Of a stretch of 64,000 bases of DNA, positions 31,720-44,100 are shown one piece after another. Position numbers and translations under genes: made by a program. This DNA comes from Liolophura sinensis (taxonomy: Eukaryota > Mollusca > Polyplacophora > Chitonida > Chitonidae). Positions within the stretch are counted from its first letter, which is position 1; each line of letters starts with the position of its first letter. The notes under the pieces were generated by a model. It saw only the letters and a list, made by a program, of their open reading frames with translations, was not told the origin of the DNA and made no database searches. The DNA lies in assembly GCF_032854445.1 (NCBI RefSeq), contig NW_027017954.1, positions 620,001-684,000 of the forward strand, given 5' to 3'.

Positions 31720-33429
31720 GTATGTGCCCATTCTTGTTTCATTGTTTCCGTTAGTATACTGGAGCAAATTAGGGAATGTACGTATATCTGTCTCAACATA
31801 CACTGATGGATATACTTAATGCGCATCCAAATCACACACACGTTGCATCCATACTAAAGAAAATGTTACTTCAGCCTGTCGGTATGATTACCAATTAGTT
31901 TATAACATTAATACTTTACCAGTACAGCGGAACTTACCCATCAGCAAAAGGGACGTGCACAATTTTTAAGCCATTTCACCGAAGAAATGTGTTTGATTGG
32001 TGTTTTACGCCGTACTGAAGAATATTTCACATATACAAAGACGGCCAGCATTACGGTGGCAGGGGAGCTGGGGTGGGGGGTTGGTGGGGTTGGGGAGGAG
32101 GAGGTTGGAGTAAAAAATTACTTCGAGAATTCCAGTGCCAGTCTGACTTAAAATGACTTCGTTATCAGGAAGTAGTTTCGATTCACTCCATTTTTAACTA
32201 CAAATATATCGCCGTCGGACATACCATAGACAACTGACACGATTGATAGCGTTTTGTTTTTCATTTTTTCTTGAATATACCTGAAAGATAACACGAGTAT
32301 AATTATGTGGTAGTACGTAATAACTATGTCATCTGGGATGGTTTCCATCAATGGCAAGCTGCCGTGTATCAGTATGGGACTGCTGACTGAAAGCATGACG
32401 ATATATTAGAGATTTGATGCTGATCTTTGGAATGAGAAAACAATATTTTGGTTATTTCTTTGACGGCAAACCATCCCACACATGGAGATAAAACCTAAGT
32501 TTTTCTTTAAATTTAGAATGTTAAAGAAAGCCTTGTTGCGTATTCTCTTTGCGTCTCCGTATAGAAACATTCTTAGTTTGTTTTGGTTCAGTATTATCCT
32601 TCAGTAACAATATTGAACATTATTGGACGTCAATAACAGCGATACTTTGTGCTAGGGGATCCTCTCATCGATGTTAGGCTGTCATTAGTTATATTAGGTA
32701 TTACATATTATTGACAGGTTAATTCACGTGTCATCCTTGGCGATGATGTAGTCGGCCGCCACTACCCCTCCGCTCCCCCACCACCACATATGTTACTTTG
32801 GCCCTTCTCTTGCCCAAACTCTGGAACCTCACACTCTATCAACATTTAGGTAAGAGAAACCAAACATAAAAATAAAATTTTTTTTTATGATCTTAACCCG
32901 GGTACTTCCTGGTTTACTATAGGTTGTGCCAAAAGTAGTTATTCATCAGGTATATACGTTCATGACTGGAGTTATGTAGAATCTATTATTCGAAAAAGGC
33001 ATTCGTATGCCAGCCGTCAAACCAATAGGGACCTTCCAGGTCAATACTCGCAAGGCCGGTTCCCAAAAACGACGCATAACACAAACCATCACAGAACTAA
33101 GTACTTCCCCCCTTAGGGCCAGGCAGAACTAGACACAATCATGAAACAGAGCGCCAGAAATCCCTGACGCTCTGTCCGTATTTACTTACAAGAGAATTGC
33201 ACTCCACTGCTAAGAAAGCTGGAGCGAAGGCGTTTAATGGAACAACCTTGACACACTAGTTTTTGCAGAATTATCTTGTAACGTTGATTGAGGGCAAATA
33301 GAGGGTATTATTTTAAAAAGGATAACCAAAAAGAACACAATACAAAAGAAGTAAACTACATTGGCGACAAGACAGGTGACACTGCCTTAGTGTGCTTTTG
33401 GGTTCTCTACGCCCGAGGTGAATAGCTGG

Positions 33430-33540
33430 CCAGCGTGGTGCAGTCACCCAAGAGCCTCTCACTAATGCAGCCCTTTTTTCCGACCATACGTGGGAAGGTC
33501 TCTCAGCAAACTGTAAAACACTGATCAAGTAAATAAATGA
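33430..33540 (+). mobile_element. SINE-A, internally deleted fragment
   Basis: CAGTCACCCAAGAGCCTCTC and CATACGTGGGAAGGTCTC are followed directly by GTAAAACACTGATCAAGTAA and an A-rich tail. The middle of the element is missing. Confidence 0.65.
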
Positions 33541-35734
33541 AATAAATCAGTGTGATCTCCACGTATCCACTTGTCCGGGATATACGTTATCTAGGCAAAG
33601 ATCCGATTGACTGTGTGAAGGGGAGTCTTCTCAATTTGAGTGCTAAGTTTACACAGCGCTACTTTAACTGTTGTTGACGTTCCCGCAGAACAATTTCTCT
33701 CTCCATGTTGTAAATTGTTTGCTATTGGAAGACACACTAGGGAAACCACAACATATTTGAGTTGTTAACAACATAAGTATTTCATAAAGTATAACGTGAA
33801 ATTATTATAACTGACGGCTTTGTGGTGTTGCAGAAAATGCCATTTCGACGAATTGGGTAGACAATAGATATTTCACGGAGGGCAGTTTAATCAGGTTTTA
33901 TGTTGAACTGGACAAAGAATACAAAGTTTTACTCCAAACAAATGGCGAATATTTAAATGTAGCAAATGTTAATGGTAGGCATAAAACGATGAGACTGGAA
34001 TTAGTATCTATGCGTCAAAACACCAGATGACATTCATTGATACAACTTGACTAGTCTTCTGTGCATTGAGAAGGCATCAGAAAACACACCATAATTTGTA
34101 GTAAGATAACTTCAGGGATATTGGGAACAAAAACCTATTCATAGTGATGTCAGGATGGCCACTCTCACATAGAAGGATGGGAAGCTAGGCTGATTACGTT
34201 GAGTATTATATCATCAGCGATGTATGTGCTATGCTATGCTATTTACAGCATTCAGTTCACATTGTAACACTTATGGACAGACTGCAGGTGAATCTATTTA
34301 CCTGTTGTTATTCAAATATCCTACCCAGTGTGTGGGTTTGACATGTTATGCTCTGTTTCTCTTCGGATGAAATCTTATCTTGCCCAAGTTAAAAGGTCGG
34401 GCATTCACTATAAGCTGTGGTAATATCATCTGGTTCTTTGCAAAAACCAAGTAATTCCACCATTGTTGGAATCAAAAGAGTTAGGCTTGACTGGACGATT
34501 GAAGGGCCTCTAGTCTGTTCGAGTTATTAGCTCATTTGAGAAATGTACATCAATATATAAACTAGTTATGATGTACACTGATGGGGAAGTATAAATGTCT
34601 ACTACAGTTGTTCTGAAATATTGTGTCTTTTCACAGCGTGACATATCACTATCAAACACACACAGTCTTTAACTGGTATGTTTACAGAGTGGGTTTACGT
34701 ACGAAAGAAATACACAGATCCACTTTATACATGTGGTTATTGTAACATAATCCATTGAAGATAAGGTCTGCTAACGAACTACTATCCATTTGTCGCACAC
34801 AGTGTCATAACGCTTTAGAGGGGCTCACCTAAGCGCGGATCACATCTAAACCTTGCGTGATATGGCTTAGACGTGGTCAACGAACGTCCTCTACTATTTA
34901 GTACTACAAATTCCCGTTCCTTAAGCTGTTAACTTCAGAATTGTCCCAAGTTGGCCTTATCGGTCAACAAAACTCTCAAAAAGACTTGTAGTCGCTGCTC
35001 TGGTTTTACTCTCTATGCTGTACGTCTACATTGTACGTTTTTTTTTATTACATTGTATTCCTGTATAAACCAGGTTTCTGCTGATGGACTAAACATCCCG
35101 AGGACTGGTCCCTTTGCACCGTTTTAATGTGATTGTATGTTAAATGTGATGACAACACAATAGTTTGAGTAATTTCTAGACCACTGACGTCTAATAAATG
35201 GCAATTAATATCACTGCGGAATCCACTTTGTCCATTGCGATTTCTTACTATGGTTCTGTGAATGTTATTATTTTATTAAGAAACTTCAGTCGACTTTCAG
35301 AAACAACCTTAATAACAATGAAGGTTATAAGACGTCCAGGTTAGCACTAAAACAGAAAAAATGTAAAACTGGTCGACTGGAAAAATTGTATATTTATCAC
35401 GGATGTTGCGGTTGGCGCTGATTCTTACTTGATCCTCCTTGATAGGTATGCAGTTGGTATATTGCGCATAAGAGAGGTTGTGTCGTGGAAATTGTTGTTA
35501 TTATTGGTGTAAGACCCTAACTTCAAGACTGATTGTCGGACAAACCACTGATCACTTACCATACATCAGCGTTAAAACAGCAGTTCTGATTGAAATATGT
35601 AAAGAAAAGCAGATATACAAACGGTAAATTGAGCTGGTAACATCCAAAGGAGTGTCAGTCATCATTTTCTTGATTTCCCATGTGAAGTTGTCGAGATTTT
35701 AAACAGTAACATTTTGAACGTAACCGTTATCAAA

Positions 35735-37265
35735 GCCGCAATAATCGTTACCCCAAACCCACAGTAATAGTTACCAAACCCACAATAATCGCCATCACAA
35801 CCCACGGCAAATCGTTACTCCAACTCGCATTAATCGTTACCCCAACCCAAAGTAACAGTTAGCCAACCCGTAATAATCGTTATCACAACCTGTAATAATC
35901 GTTAATCACAACCCACAGTAATAATTACCTAACTCACAATAGTCGTTATCACATCCCGCAATAATCGTCACCCCAACTCGCAATAATCCTTGCCCCAACC
36001 CACGTTAATACTTACCCAACCAACATTAATAGTTACCCAACCCACAGTAATAGTTACACAGCCCACAATAATAGTTACCCCAACACACAGTAGTAGTTAT
36101 CACAATCTGCAATAATCGTTACCCCCAACCCACAGTAATAGTTACCCAACCCGTATTAATCGTTATCACAACCCGTAATAATCGTTATCACAACCCACAG
36201 TAATAATTACACAACCCGTAGTAGTCGTTATCACAGCCCGCAATAGTCGTCACCCCAACTCGCAATAATCCTTACCCCAACCCTCGTTAATACTTACCCA
36301 ACCAACAGTAATAGTTACCCTACCCACAGTAATAGTTACACAACAAACAGTAATATTTACCAGTAATCGTTATTACGACATATAGTAATAGTTACCCCAA
36401 CTCCCAATAATCGTTATCACAATCTGCAATAATCGTTACCCCAACCCACAGTAAATAGTTACCCAACCAGCAGTAATCGTTATCACAACCCGTAGGAATA
36501 CTTACCCAACTCACAGTAATCGTTATTACAACCCGCATAATCGTTACCCCAACCCACGGTAATCGTCACCCATCAGGCGGTAATCGTTACCCCAACCCAC
36601 AGTAATAATTTCCCCAACTCGCAGTAATTATTATCACCGCCCCCAACAGTCGCTACCCCAACCCACAGTAATAGTCACCCAACCCACAGCAATAGTTACC
36701 CCAACCCACAGTAATACTTACCCAACTCACAGTAATATTTACCGGCCCGGATAGCACAGTTGGTAAAGCGTCAGCTTCGGAAGGGGTAGATCCAGGATCA
36801 ATCCTTCATCCAGTCACACCTAAGACTTTAAAAGAGGAAATTGTAACTCCTCACTTGGCGTTCAGCATAAAGGGGATAGTGCAACGAATGATTAACCCGT
36901 ATCAGTATAATGGCTCGGGCTGGGCAGCTTACTCGTCTCAGTGAAGCAGCTCTAAATAAAGAGCGGTGGAAATCCGTCCTGCAACAAGGAGGCACATTAC
37001 ACGTACATGCAGCCTAAGGATTCCTTCGTCGTCATATGACTGAAAAATTGTTGAGTACGACGTTAAGCCCCCAAGCACTCACCCACAGTAATATTTATTC
37101 CAACCCACAGTAATAGTTATCCACAGTAATCGTTGTCACAGCAATGGTTAACCCATCCCACAGTTATAGTTACAACCTACAGTAATAGTTACCCAACTAT
37201 TAATAATCGTTATCACATCCCGCAATAATAGTTATCCCAACCAACAGTAATCGCTACCGCAACTC
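35735..37265. repeat. Minisatellite of ~20-23-bp units, split by a SINE-B
   Basis: Dozens of variants of CCCACAGTAATAGTTACCCAA and CCCGCAATAATCGTTATCACA alternate. The strand is strongly asymmetric (few G). A full SINE-B sits within it at 36741-37080. Units drift too much and lack the uniform repeat and spacer structure of a CRISPR array. Confidence 0.9.
36741..37080 (+). mobile_element. SINE-B, full length, inside the minisatellite
   Basis: It starts CCGGCCCGGATAGCACAGTT, with GGTAGATCCAGGATCAATCC and AAATCCGTCCTGC, and ends GTTGAGTACGACGTTAAGCC and CACTCAC. Flanks on both sides read CACAGTAATATTTA, which fits a target-site duplication but cannot be separated from the array's own repetition. 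Confidence 0.88.
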
Positions 37266-38596
37266 AAAAGAACTCAAACTGTGTCCTAATTGCACACGTA
37301 TGTATAGGCCTATAGTGCTGTCGAATACGTTTTTGTAAAATTTGATGTGATTGTTACCAAATCTTCTTGATTACCATTTAAAATCAAAAGGCGCTAAACA
37401 GCAAATTAAAACAGGTTCTATATAGGGAGTCCAGGTTTATTCCCGTCTCGCCTAATTTTGAACTGGCCTAACTGGGGGATGGGACCTTCTTCGCACCACC
37501 GCGCGTTACTCAACAGATCTACACCTTGCATGCTTTTGTGGAGGGCTGAACGATGTTTGAATTGATACTATGGCAGAAGCAAACGTCACTGAAGCAGCAT
37601 TAAACCTGGCCGATTGCGTCACTCAAACTTGATTTGAAGGCCACTTTCTCCCCCCTGTCAGGAATCAACACAGAAACGATGGACCTTGCAAAACATATCA
37701 TTTGGAGGGATGGCACAGAAAACTGAACGGTGGTGATGAAGGCCCATCCAAACGTCTTTGAGACTACACTGACTCTGAGAAAAGAACAGGCTTTAAACGA
37801 GATAAGGATACTACAGCTCGAGAGTGGCGCCCTTCCCTCCTTGATAAAGAGAAAGCATCGAAATATTGATGATCCTCCTTGACCAGAGCTCTGACCAGTG
37901 ATCTGAAAACGCCCATCCAGTTTGCAGATGCAGAGTCATACTTCAACAAAGCCTTATAATTCGTCACTGTATACGTATATAAGAATAATTTATCAAAAAC
38001 TTGTTCTGTGTCTTTATGCTGTATGTGACTTGTAAATAAACGTGTAAATAATAGACATACCTTTCATAATGGTGTTCTGCTATTTGTGTTCTGCTAATTG
38101 TGTTCTGCTAAATAGCACATGTGTGTCATATGTATAACCCTTATGTTAATTTGACTGATACCTCATATTCGCATTTCGCCAAATCGATTTTAGGTAGGCG
38201 AATTACAAAGTAGGCAAAACTATTAAAGGGTCAACAATGTGTATCGCTTATGATCCGCTCTATCAACAACGGATTCCATTTGTGCTGCTGGAGGGTGAAT
38301 CCCAAGGTGGGGTGTCCTGGGTCTGTCTCGCTGCTAGCTGCCATTTTTGTTAGGACCGGTTGACATTTTGTCTCGTTTTTAACGCACCAGGGAACTAAAG
38401 GTATTCAAAATCATCCAAAAACCCTCTCGTATTACATAAGGGCAGACGCATCATTCTCGCCATTAGCTGTGTAATGCCTTAAATATTGTAACAAAGTTAA
38501 ATGACACACATTTAACATGGTCTTAAATGAGATCCTGGGGTCTAATTTTAAGTCAGTGTGGAACTTACTAAACATATTGGATTGATTTGATTTTTT
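37266..38596. other. Intergenic sequence with a decayed reading frame
   Basis: Around 37675-37870 the conceptual translation shows a protein-like patch (MKAHPNVFETTLTLRKEQAL) interrupted by stops on both sides. I do not recognise it; a mobile-element remnant is the likeliest source. The rest is AT-rich non-coding DNA. Confidence 0.4.
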
Positions 38597-38822
38597 ATTT
38601 ATTTGATTTTTTGATTTATTTATTTATTTGTTTGATGGGTGTTTTACACCGTACTAAAGAATATTTCACTTAAACGACGGCGGCCAGCATTATGCTGAGA
38701 GGAAACCGGGCAGAGCCCTAGGAAACACCCATACAATCCGCAGGTTGACGGCAGACTTTCCCACGCACAGTCGAAGAGGAAGCCAGCATGAGTTGGACTT
38801 GGACCCACAGCAATTGGATTGG
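38597..38822 (-). mobile_element. SINE-A, reversed copy lacking the head
   Basis: (ATTT)n tail, GTTTTACACCGTACTAAAG, CCAGCATTATGCTGAGAGG, GGCAGACTTTCCCACGC and GAGTTGGACTTGGACCCAC. It stops before the A-box end. Confidence 0.82.
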
Positions 38823-40967
38823 TGGATTTGATTTTTTGAGATCTTGCAATATGAAGGTTTATACTGTATATACAATCGCGCCACTTGAACTGTGAAGAGA
38901 CGTATATCTGAAATAAGCTGTAGATAGTCCCTTACTATGTTAACTAAATGGGCAACTTACACGGCTTACGGCTATTTGGTACCCATTCGTATTAGGCTGG
39001 ACTCGCAATTGTTGCATCAGTAACTATGATGTAGGTACTGAACGTTCTGTTCATATTTACCCTCAGTCGGAGCATTATAATCGCTGTAAAATTTATAAGA
39101 AATGATATTAAGTTACATGACTTGCATGCATGTTTAGAAGAGAAACCTTAGGGATGGGAACAGGAGTTTTGTTTAGAGAGGAGTACTATTTTAAAGACCA
39201 GAAAGCGCATATTTGGTTAGTGAGTGAACATGGTGTCCACTTCGGTTCATTGCGCAAACACCTTTAGCTTGAATGGAAGCAGAACACTGCTTTATTCTTT
39301 CAGAAATATATATGTTTGCCGACGGTTTCAAATAAATTACCACTGAAATGAGCATGTACAATAAAAGAGACCATTGCCCTGTTACTGAATTACACGATAG
39401 CTGAGTATTCTGAAAACAGGCCATATTTCACCGGTTACATGGGCCCATTTGCCAACTATCACACTGTCATCGGTGCTCTGGTTTCACTCTTTATAATTAG
39501 CTATATTTAGTTGAGTTTGGTGGCTAAGATGATAATTTTGTATCTAAGCATTGCTTTTACACAAATGTTTATTAAATATTGTCAGGACAGAGCGTTTAGT
39601 GCCTTTTTAGACCAGAGGATAATAAGTTTCATTTAACATCTTTTGTGAAAGTTGCTACTTTCAAGCATTTACATGAAGAATTAGAATAGAGCTGTATTTG
39701 TCAAAGCTTGACAAGAGACTGGTTAGGTGAAACAATTAACCATCACACGGTTGTTGCTGATTTAGTTTTACTTTCCATACTAATGTCCTTTGTATGGCAC
39801 AAACCAGGGTTCTGTTGATCGCAATTCTTGATTTCTTGGCATTGTTCATATGTAAATGTCTATAACATGTGACGACTGAGCACATCAAGTAATTATTGCT
39901 CAGTGATCTTCAGCACATTGCATTTAGCATCACGCACTGCATTTTTAGACCCAGTTCTGCATAAATCATTTTGTTTGGGAGTTTTTTGTTGCTTAAAGAC
40001 TTATCTGAACCAATAAGAATGATTTCCTTTGTATCCAATACCTGCAAAAACCTCCAACGTTCTATTGGTAGGTTTATTGCCAACGTGGCTTGGTCCATCT
40101 GTCTTGTTTTCATGTAGATGTGTATTACGTGCGGACATCATTTTCAGTAACTCGAGACCAGTGAAGGGTAAATAATAATAATTTGCAATTTTCCATGTCC
40201 CACAGATTACATGTATGAAAACATATCATTATATAATTGAATTTAATGTAAGCAAAGAAAAGGATTTGCACCTGCCCATCGGATGTGTTTTACAACAGCA
40301 CCAATTTCCTATTTCCAGTTGTACGTGAAATGACTTGTAGCAACTTGCAGATAGTCGTGGGTTTTCCACAGACCCCATCATAATACCGCCTGCCGTCGCA
40401 TAAGTAAAATATTCTTGAGTGCGGTGTAAAACGCCAATCAAATAAATATAAACTACAATATTACAGTTTTATGCACTGTTAACCATATCAAACAATCTGA
40501 GCCAAGCAGCATCGTGGGCAATGCCGGCCTTCAGTTTTACACATTTACTTCCAAGGACTGTGTTCGTTTTACAAGCGCACATCAAAGTTTGTCAGAATCA
40601 TAATAAAGAGGATTAATTAGCAGGTGGAAGAATATAAAATGTGAGTCCTTTTGTCTGTGAATCTTCGGACTTTTACTTACTGTCCATGTAAAATAACGTC
40701 GTTGGAAACCTTATTATTGCAACATGGTCAAAAGTCTGCTTTTGAGGATATGAAACACAGATAGCCGAGAAGCATAAATATAAGAGCTAATAAAAACTAC
40801 TATCCTGTGTTCGAGACAATGTGAATTATCGCCAAATTCATGTAGTAACACCGTACTGTAGGTATGTCTGTCACTGTGACCCGCGTGTTACCCGGCCAAA
40901 CAACAGTGTAATTATGGCAGTGTGACTGATGCTTATTGTAATTGTACCATGTATGTTATAGTTTCAG
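38823..40967. other. Intergenic or first-intron sequence before the gene 2 EGF exon
   Basis: It contains a SINE-A 3' fragment (40310-40446), a stretch near 39435-39500 (CCAACTATCACACTGTC) that recurs at 46108, and at 40785-40915 a piece of the duplicated block. No exon with the right phase was found here. Confidence 0.55.
40310..40446 (+). mobile_element. SINE-A, 5'-truncated copy
   Basis: Body from TTTCCAGTTGTACGTG through AACTTGCAGATAGTCGTGGG, CCATCATAATACCGCC, CTTGAGTGCGGTGTAAAAC and AAATAAATA. No head. Confidence 0.72.
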
Positions 40968-41102
40968 CTGTGTGTCCCGGCAGTACATACGGCCCAGACT
41001 GTAAATACGACTGTCACTGTAATACCAGTGTGACCTGTGACCTTCAGAATGGTTGTGAAGGGAAATGCGCTGCAGGTTGGGACGGACCCACGTGTCAAAG
41101 GC
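40968..41102 (+). CDS. Gene 2 exon: EGF-like module 1
   Basis: Acceptor TTTCAG ends at 40967 and donor GTAAGT starts at 41103; 135 bases, phase 1-1. It encodes AVCPGSTYGPDCKYDCHC, then TCDLQNGCEGKC and AAGWDGPTCQR. Eight cysteines in the laminin/MEGF-type spacing CxxGxxGxxCxxxCxC...C...C...CxxGWxGxxC. Confidence 0.85.
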
Positions 41103-44100
41103 GTAAGTAGTCAATATGCTTTAACTGCATTGTTTGGCAGTATTATAAACGGTCACCAGCAAAAACTCAGCAGCGAAGGTACATTCACCTCCTGCCTCAT
41201 CTCAGTGAAGGTGCACAAGTAACAATAGGATCCACTGTACACCAGTGTTGACTTCATGTGGTGTATGTCTGCCTGAAAGCTTTGTGGTTTTTATCAGAAA
41301 GAACTATCAGAAAAGGAACCATGATTAAGAACATTCCATCTTTCATATAAATAATAACGTATTTATTTATTTGATTGGGGTTTTATTTTACTTATACGAC
41401 GGCAACCAGCTTTGTTTACTAGTTTGACAGCTGTATATATCCTCATCCACGACAACATTATCATGAATAGCTTGATGCTTATAGGAAATGTCGCTCTGGG
41501 AAAACCAACATTTCATTCGTCAGACTTCAACGGACACACATCTGAGCTGGCTGTTGACGGTATACTGGGACATTCTTACGCGGGTACACCTTGTACACAC
41601 ACAAGGAGGACACCAAGTCCAGCTTCCTGGAGAGTAACACTGGGCGCCGTGTACTGGATTAACAACTTCACCATATACAACAGAGAAGAAAACTGTAAGT
41701 AACCATGTTTAGTCTGATTATTTTCTGTTTCTCTGTTTTCTCTGTTTAATTGAACAGCCATAGGCATTTTGTTTTTCTTCTGCTTTATGCTATTTTCAAA
41801 GCTTTTAATAATGGGACTGGCGCGACACTTCGTAAGGAAAGTGAAACAAGTTACCTCTGCAGTGTAGAGATTTCTGTTAAATACCGTTTTCGTTTTAGTC
41901 TTCTTCTCTTTTTTCTACGGAAAAAACATCATGTAAATCAGTTTAAAGTTATAAGGAGTGACACTGCCACGGTATGATTGTCAGACCCTTTACGTTTGCC
42001 TCGTTTTCGAATACATAGACATTATCGTCGTCATATAAGTCAGTGAGGTACTTTACACTTACAATGTAAATGAATAAACGCCTTTGCCTGTCAGTCACTA
42101 GAACACAAGATGTGTGGGTTCAAACCTACCCTTGGGCAGACAATTTGTATGTTCCTCTGTTCTGGCAATTCGTTTGATCTCGGTGAAAATAAGCGCTTGA
42201 CGACTTTCGTGTCCACAATTTAACGTTCGTTAAAGATCACTTGTCTAACATGTTCGTCAGTAACTTGCCCAAGGTTGGTGGTTTCTCCCGTGCAATTTGT
42301 TTTCTTCCACGCAAGACCTGATCTCCATTGTGCGAGTGTAATATTCTTGAGCATAGGCTGACGCAACAATCAGATAAATGACTAAATGTTTAGATATAAA
42401 AAGCAGAACCTGCTATTCAGTATTTAAGTTGAGAGTTAAACGTTTCAAATTATTTACTGGTCAAATTATGTTGTGTTACTAGAATTTAGCTGAGCAGAAT
42501 AATTAGAGGAATTCCTTGCAACACATGAATCTATAGTTTTATGTTCTTTACAGTGGGACGTCGACTCAGCGGCTTCAATTTGTATGTGGGAAACTCCTCC
42601 CAGGCTTACAAAACCTGTTATAAAGACACCACACCCAATACCACGACCCCCGGGCCCATCGTAACCGGACACTGTACGGGAGGTCCGGTGTCAGGAGACA
42701 CCGTCATGATAACATCACGTCGAGACGAATATCTAACACTTTGTGAAGTTCTCATCTACGGTACGTTTATGGATTATGTCTTAATTTGCATACTTTTCTC
42801 ATTCTCATGCTCGTATACGTTGAGAGGGGCATAATTTCTTTCCTTAATTTAATTATCGCACACTGCATATATGGGGTTGATGTCATTCCAATTCACGGTT
42901 AAAAATTTATTTGTATAATCTGCTTGTCGATAGCAAGGTATATCACTTGATGAAGTGGAAAAGCTCCCTCCAGAGCCTTGTCAGGAGACCACGTCAGAAT
43001 AGCATCACTATCAGGTGTACTGCTAACATTTTATTAAGTGTTTGTATGTATGTATGCTTGGGGTTTTAAGTCAGTCTTAACAAATTTTCAGTCATGTTTT
43101 TGACGAGGAATCATTAGCCGTGTACACACACTCGTACTGCGTCTTCTTATGGCAGGGTGGTGTTCAGTATGAAGGGAATAATTGACCCGTATCAGTATAA
43201 TGGCTCTGGCGGGGCGGCTTACTTACCTTCTGTATGGCGTCTCACTGAAGCAGCGTGAATATCATCGTCGTCATATGACTGAAAAATTGTTTAGTACGAC
43301 GTTAAACCCCAAACACTCACTCACTCACTCTTATGGCAGGGCGTCCATGCTGCAACTGCCGCCACTGAAGTACCATGCCAAATACAATACACATGATACC
43401 GCCACCAAGTCACAACATACTGACACCGGACAGACCAGTAATATTTCCTTGCTAGAACACCTGTCAGTGTTGAGCGCCAAGAGAGGCAGCAACAAGTATC
43501 ATTTTTAACGTCTTTGGTATGACCAGGGCCAGGTTTGCCTCGTGAAGTGCTTATCTACGGTACATTGATGTGTCTGTGATAACAGCGTGTAAGCATCTAT
43601 CTTAATATGTCATAATAGTACACAGACAAGACAATCACATCGAGGTTGTTTCTTTACAACGGCTTCAAAATTCCGTCGAAATCTCTATATGAACAAAAAG
43701 AAAACTATATTAAGTATAAAACAGAAAAATATGTATATCATGCAGGCGATATTTATGTTATCTGAGATTAAATATGTATAGCTAATACATAGTTGAACTG
43801 TTTAAAAGAAAGGATGAGATTGTTAACAATTTAGGTTCACGTGGTTATTTTCATCATTTATAAAGCAAATAGTCCGCTTCGGGAGCGGTAGAGTTAAACC
43901 TAAAAGAGGAAGCTGTAACTTCCTCGCTTGGTGTTCACTATGAAGGGGATAGTGCAACGAGTGGTTGACCCGTATCAGTATAATGGCTCGGGCGAGGCGC
44001 TTTACTTGCTTTCGGTGAAAAGAGCGGTGGAAATCCGTCCTGCAACAAGGAGGCACATTATATGCACTGTAAGGATTTCTTTGTAGTCATATGGCTGAAA

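Larger units (their letters stand above)
30985..35600. repeat. Segmental duplication, copy beta
   Basis: Second copy of the block described at 27570-30985, expanded by small insertions. It includes a SINE-A fragment at 31989-32070, a G-rich stretch at 32066-32105 and a SINE-A fragment at 33430-33540. The signal exon in it is broken. A short piece of the block (GTGTTCGAGACAATGTGAAT) also recurs at 40808, just before the first EGF exon of gene 2. Confidence 0.78.

Noticed and set aside
35735-37265. CRISPR-like array
   Set aside because: Units of 20-23 bases vary continuously and there are no unique spacers of constant length; the context is an animal genome.
37675-37870. Possible coding patch around MKAHPNVFETTL
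   Set aside because: Stops on both sides, no splice sites in a usable phase and no recognised family; kept only as a note in the intergenic entry.
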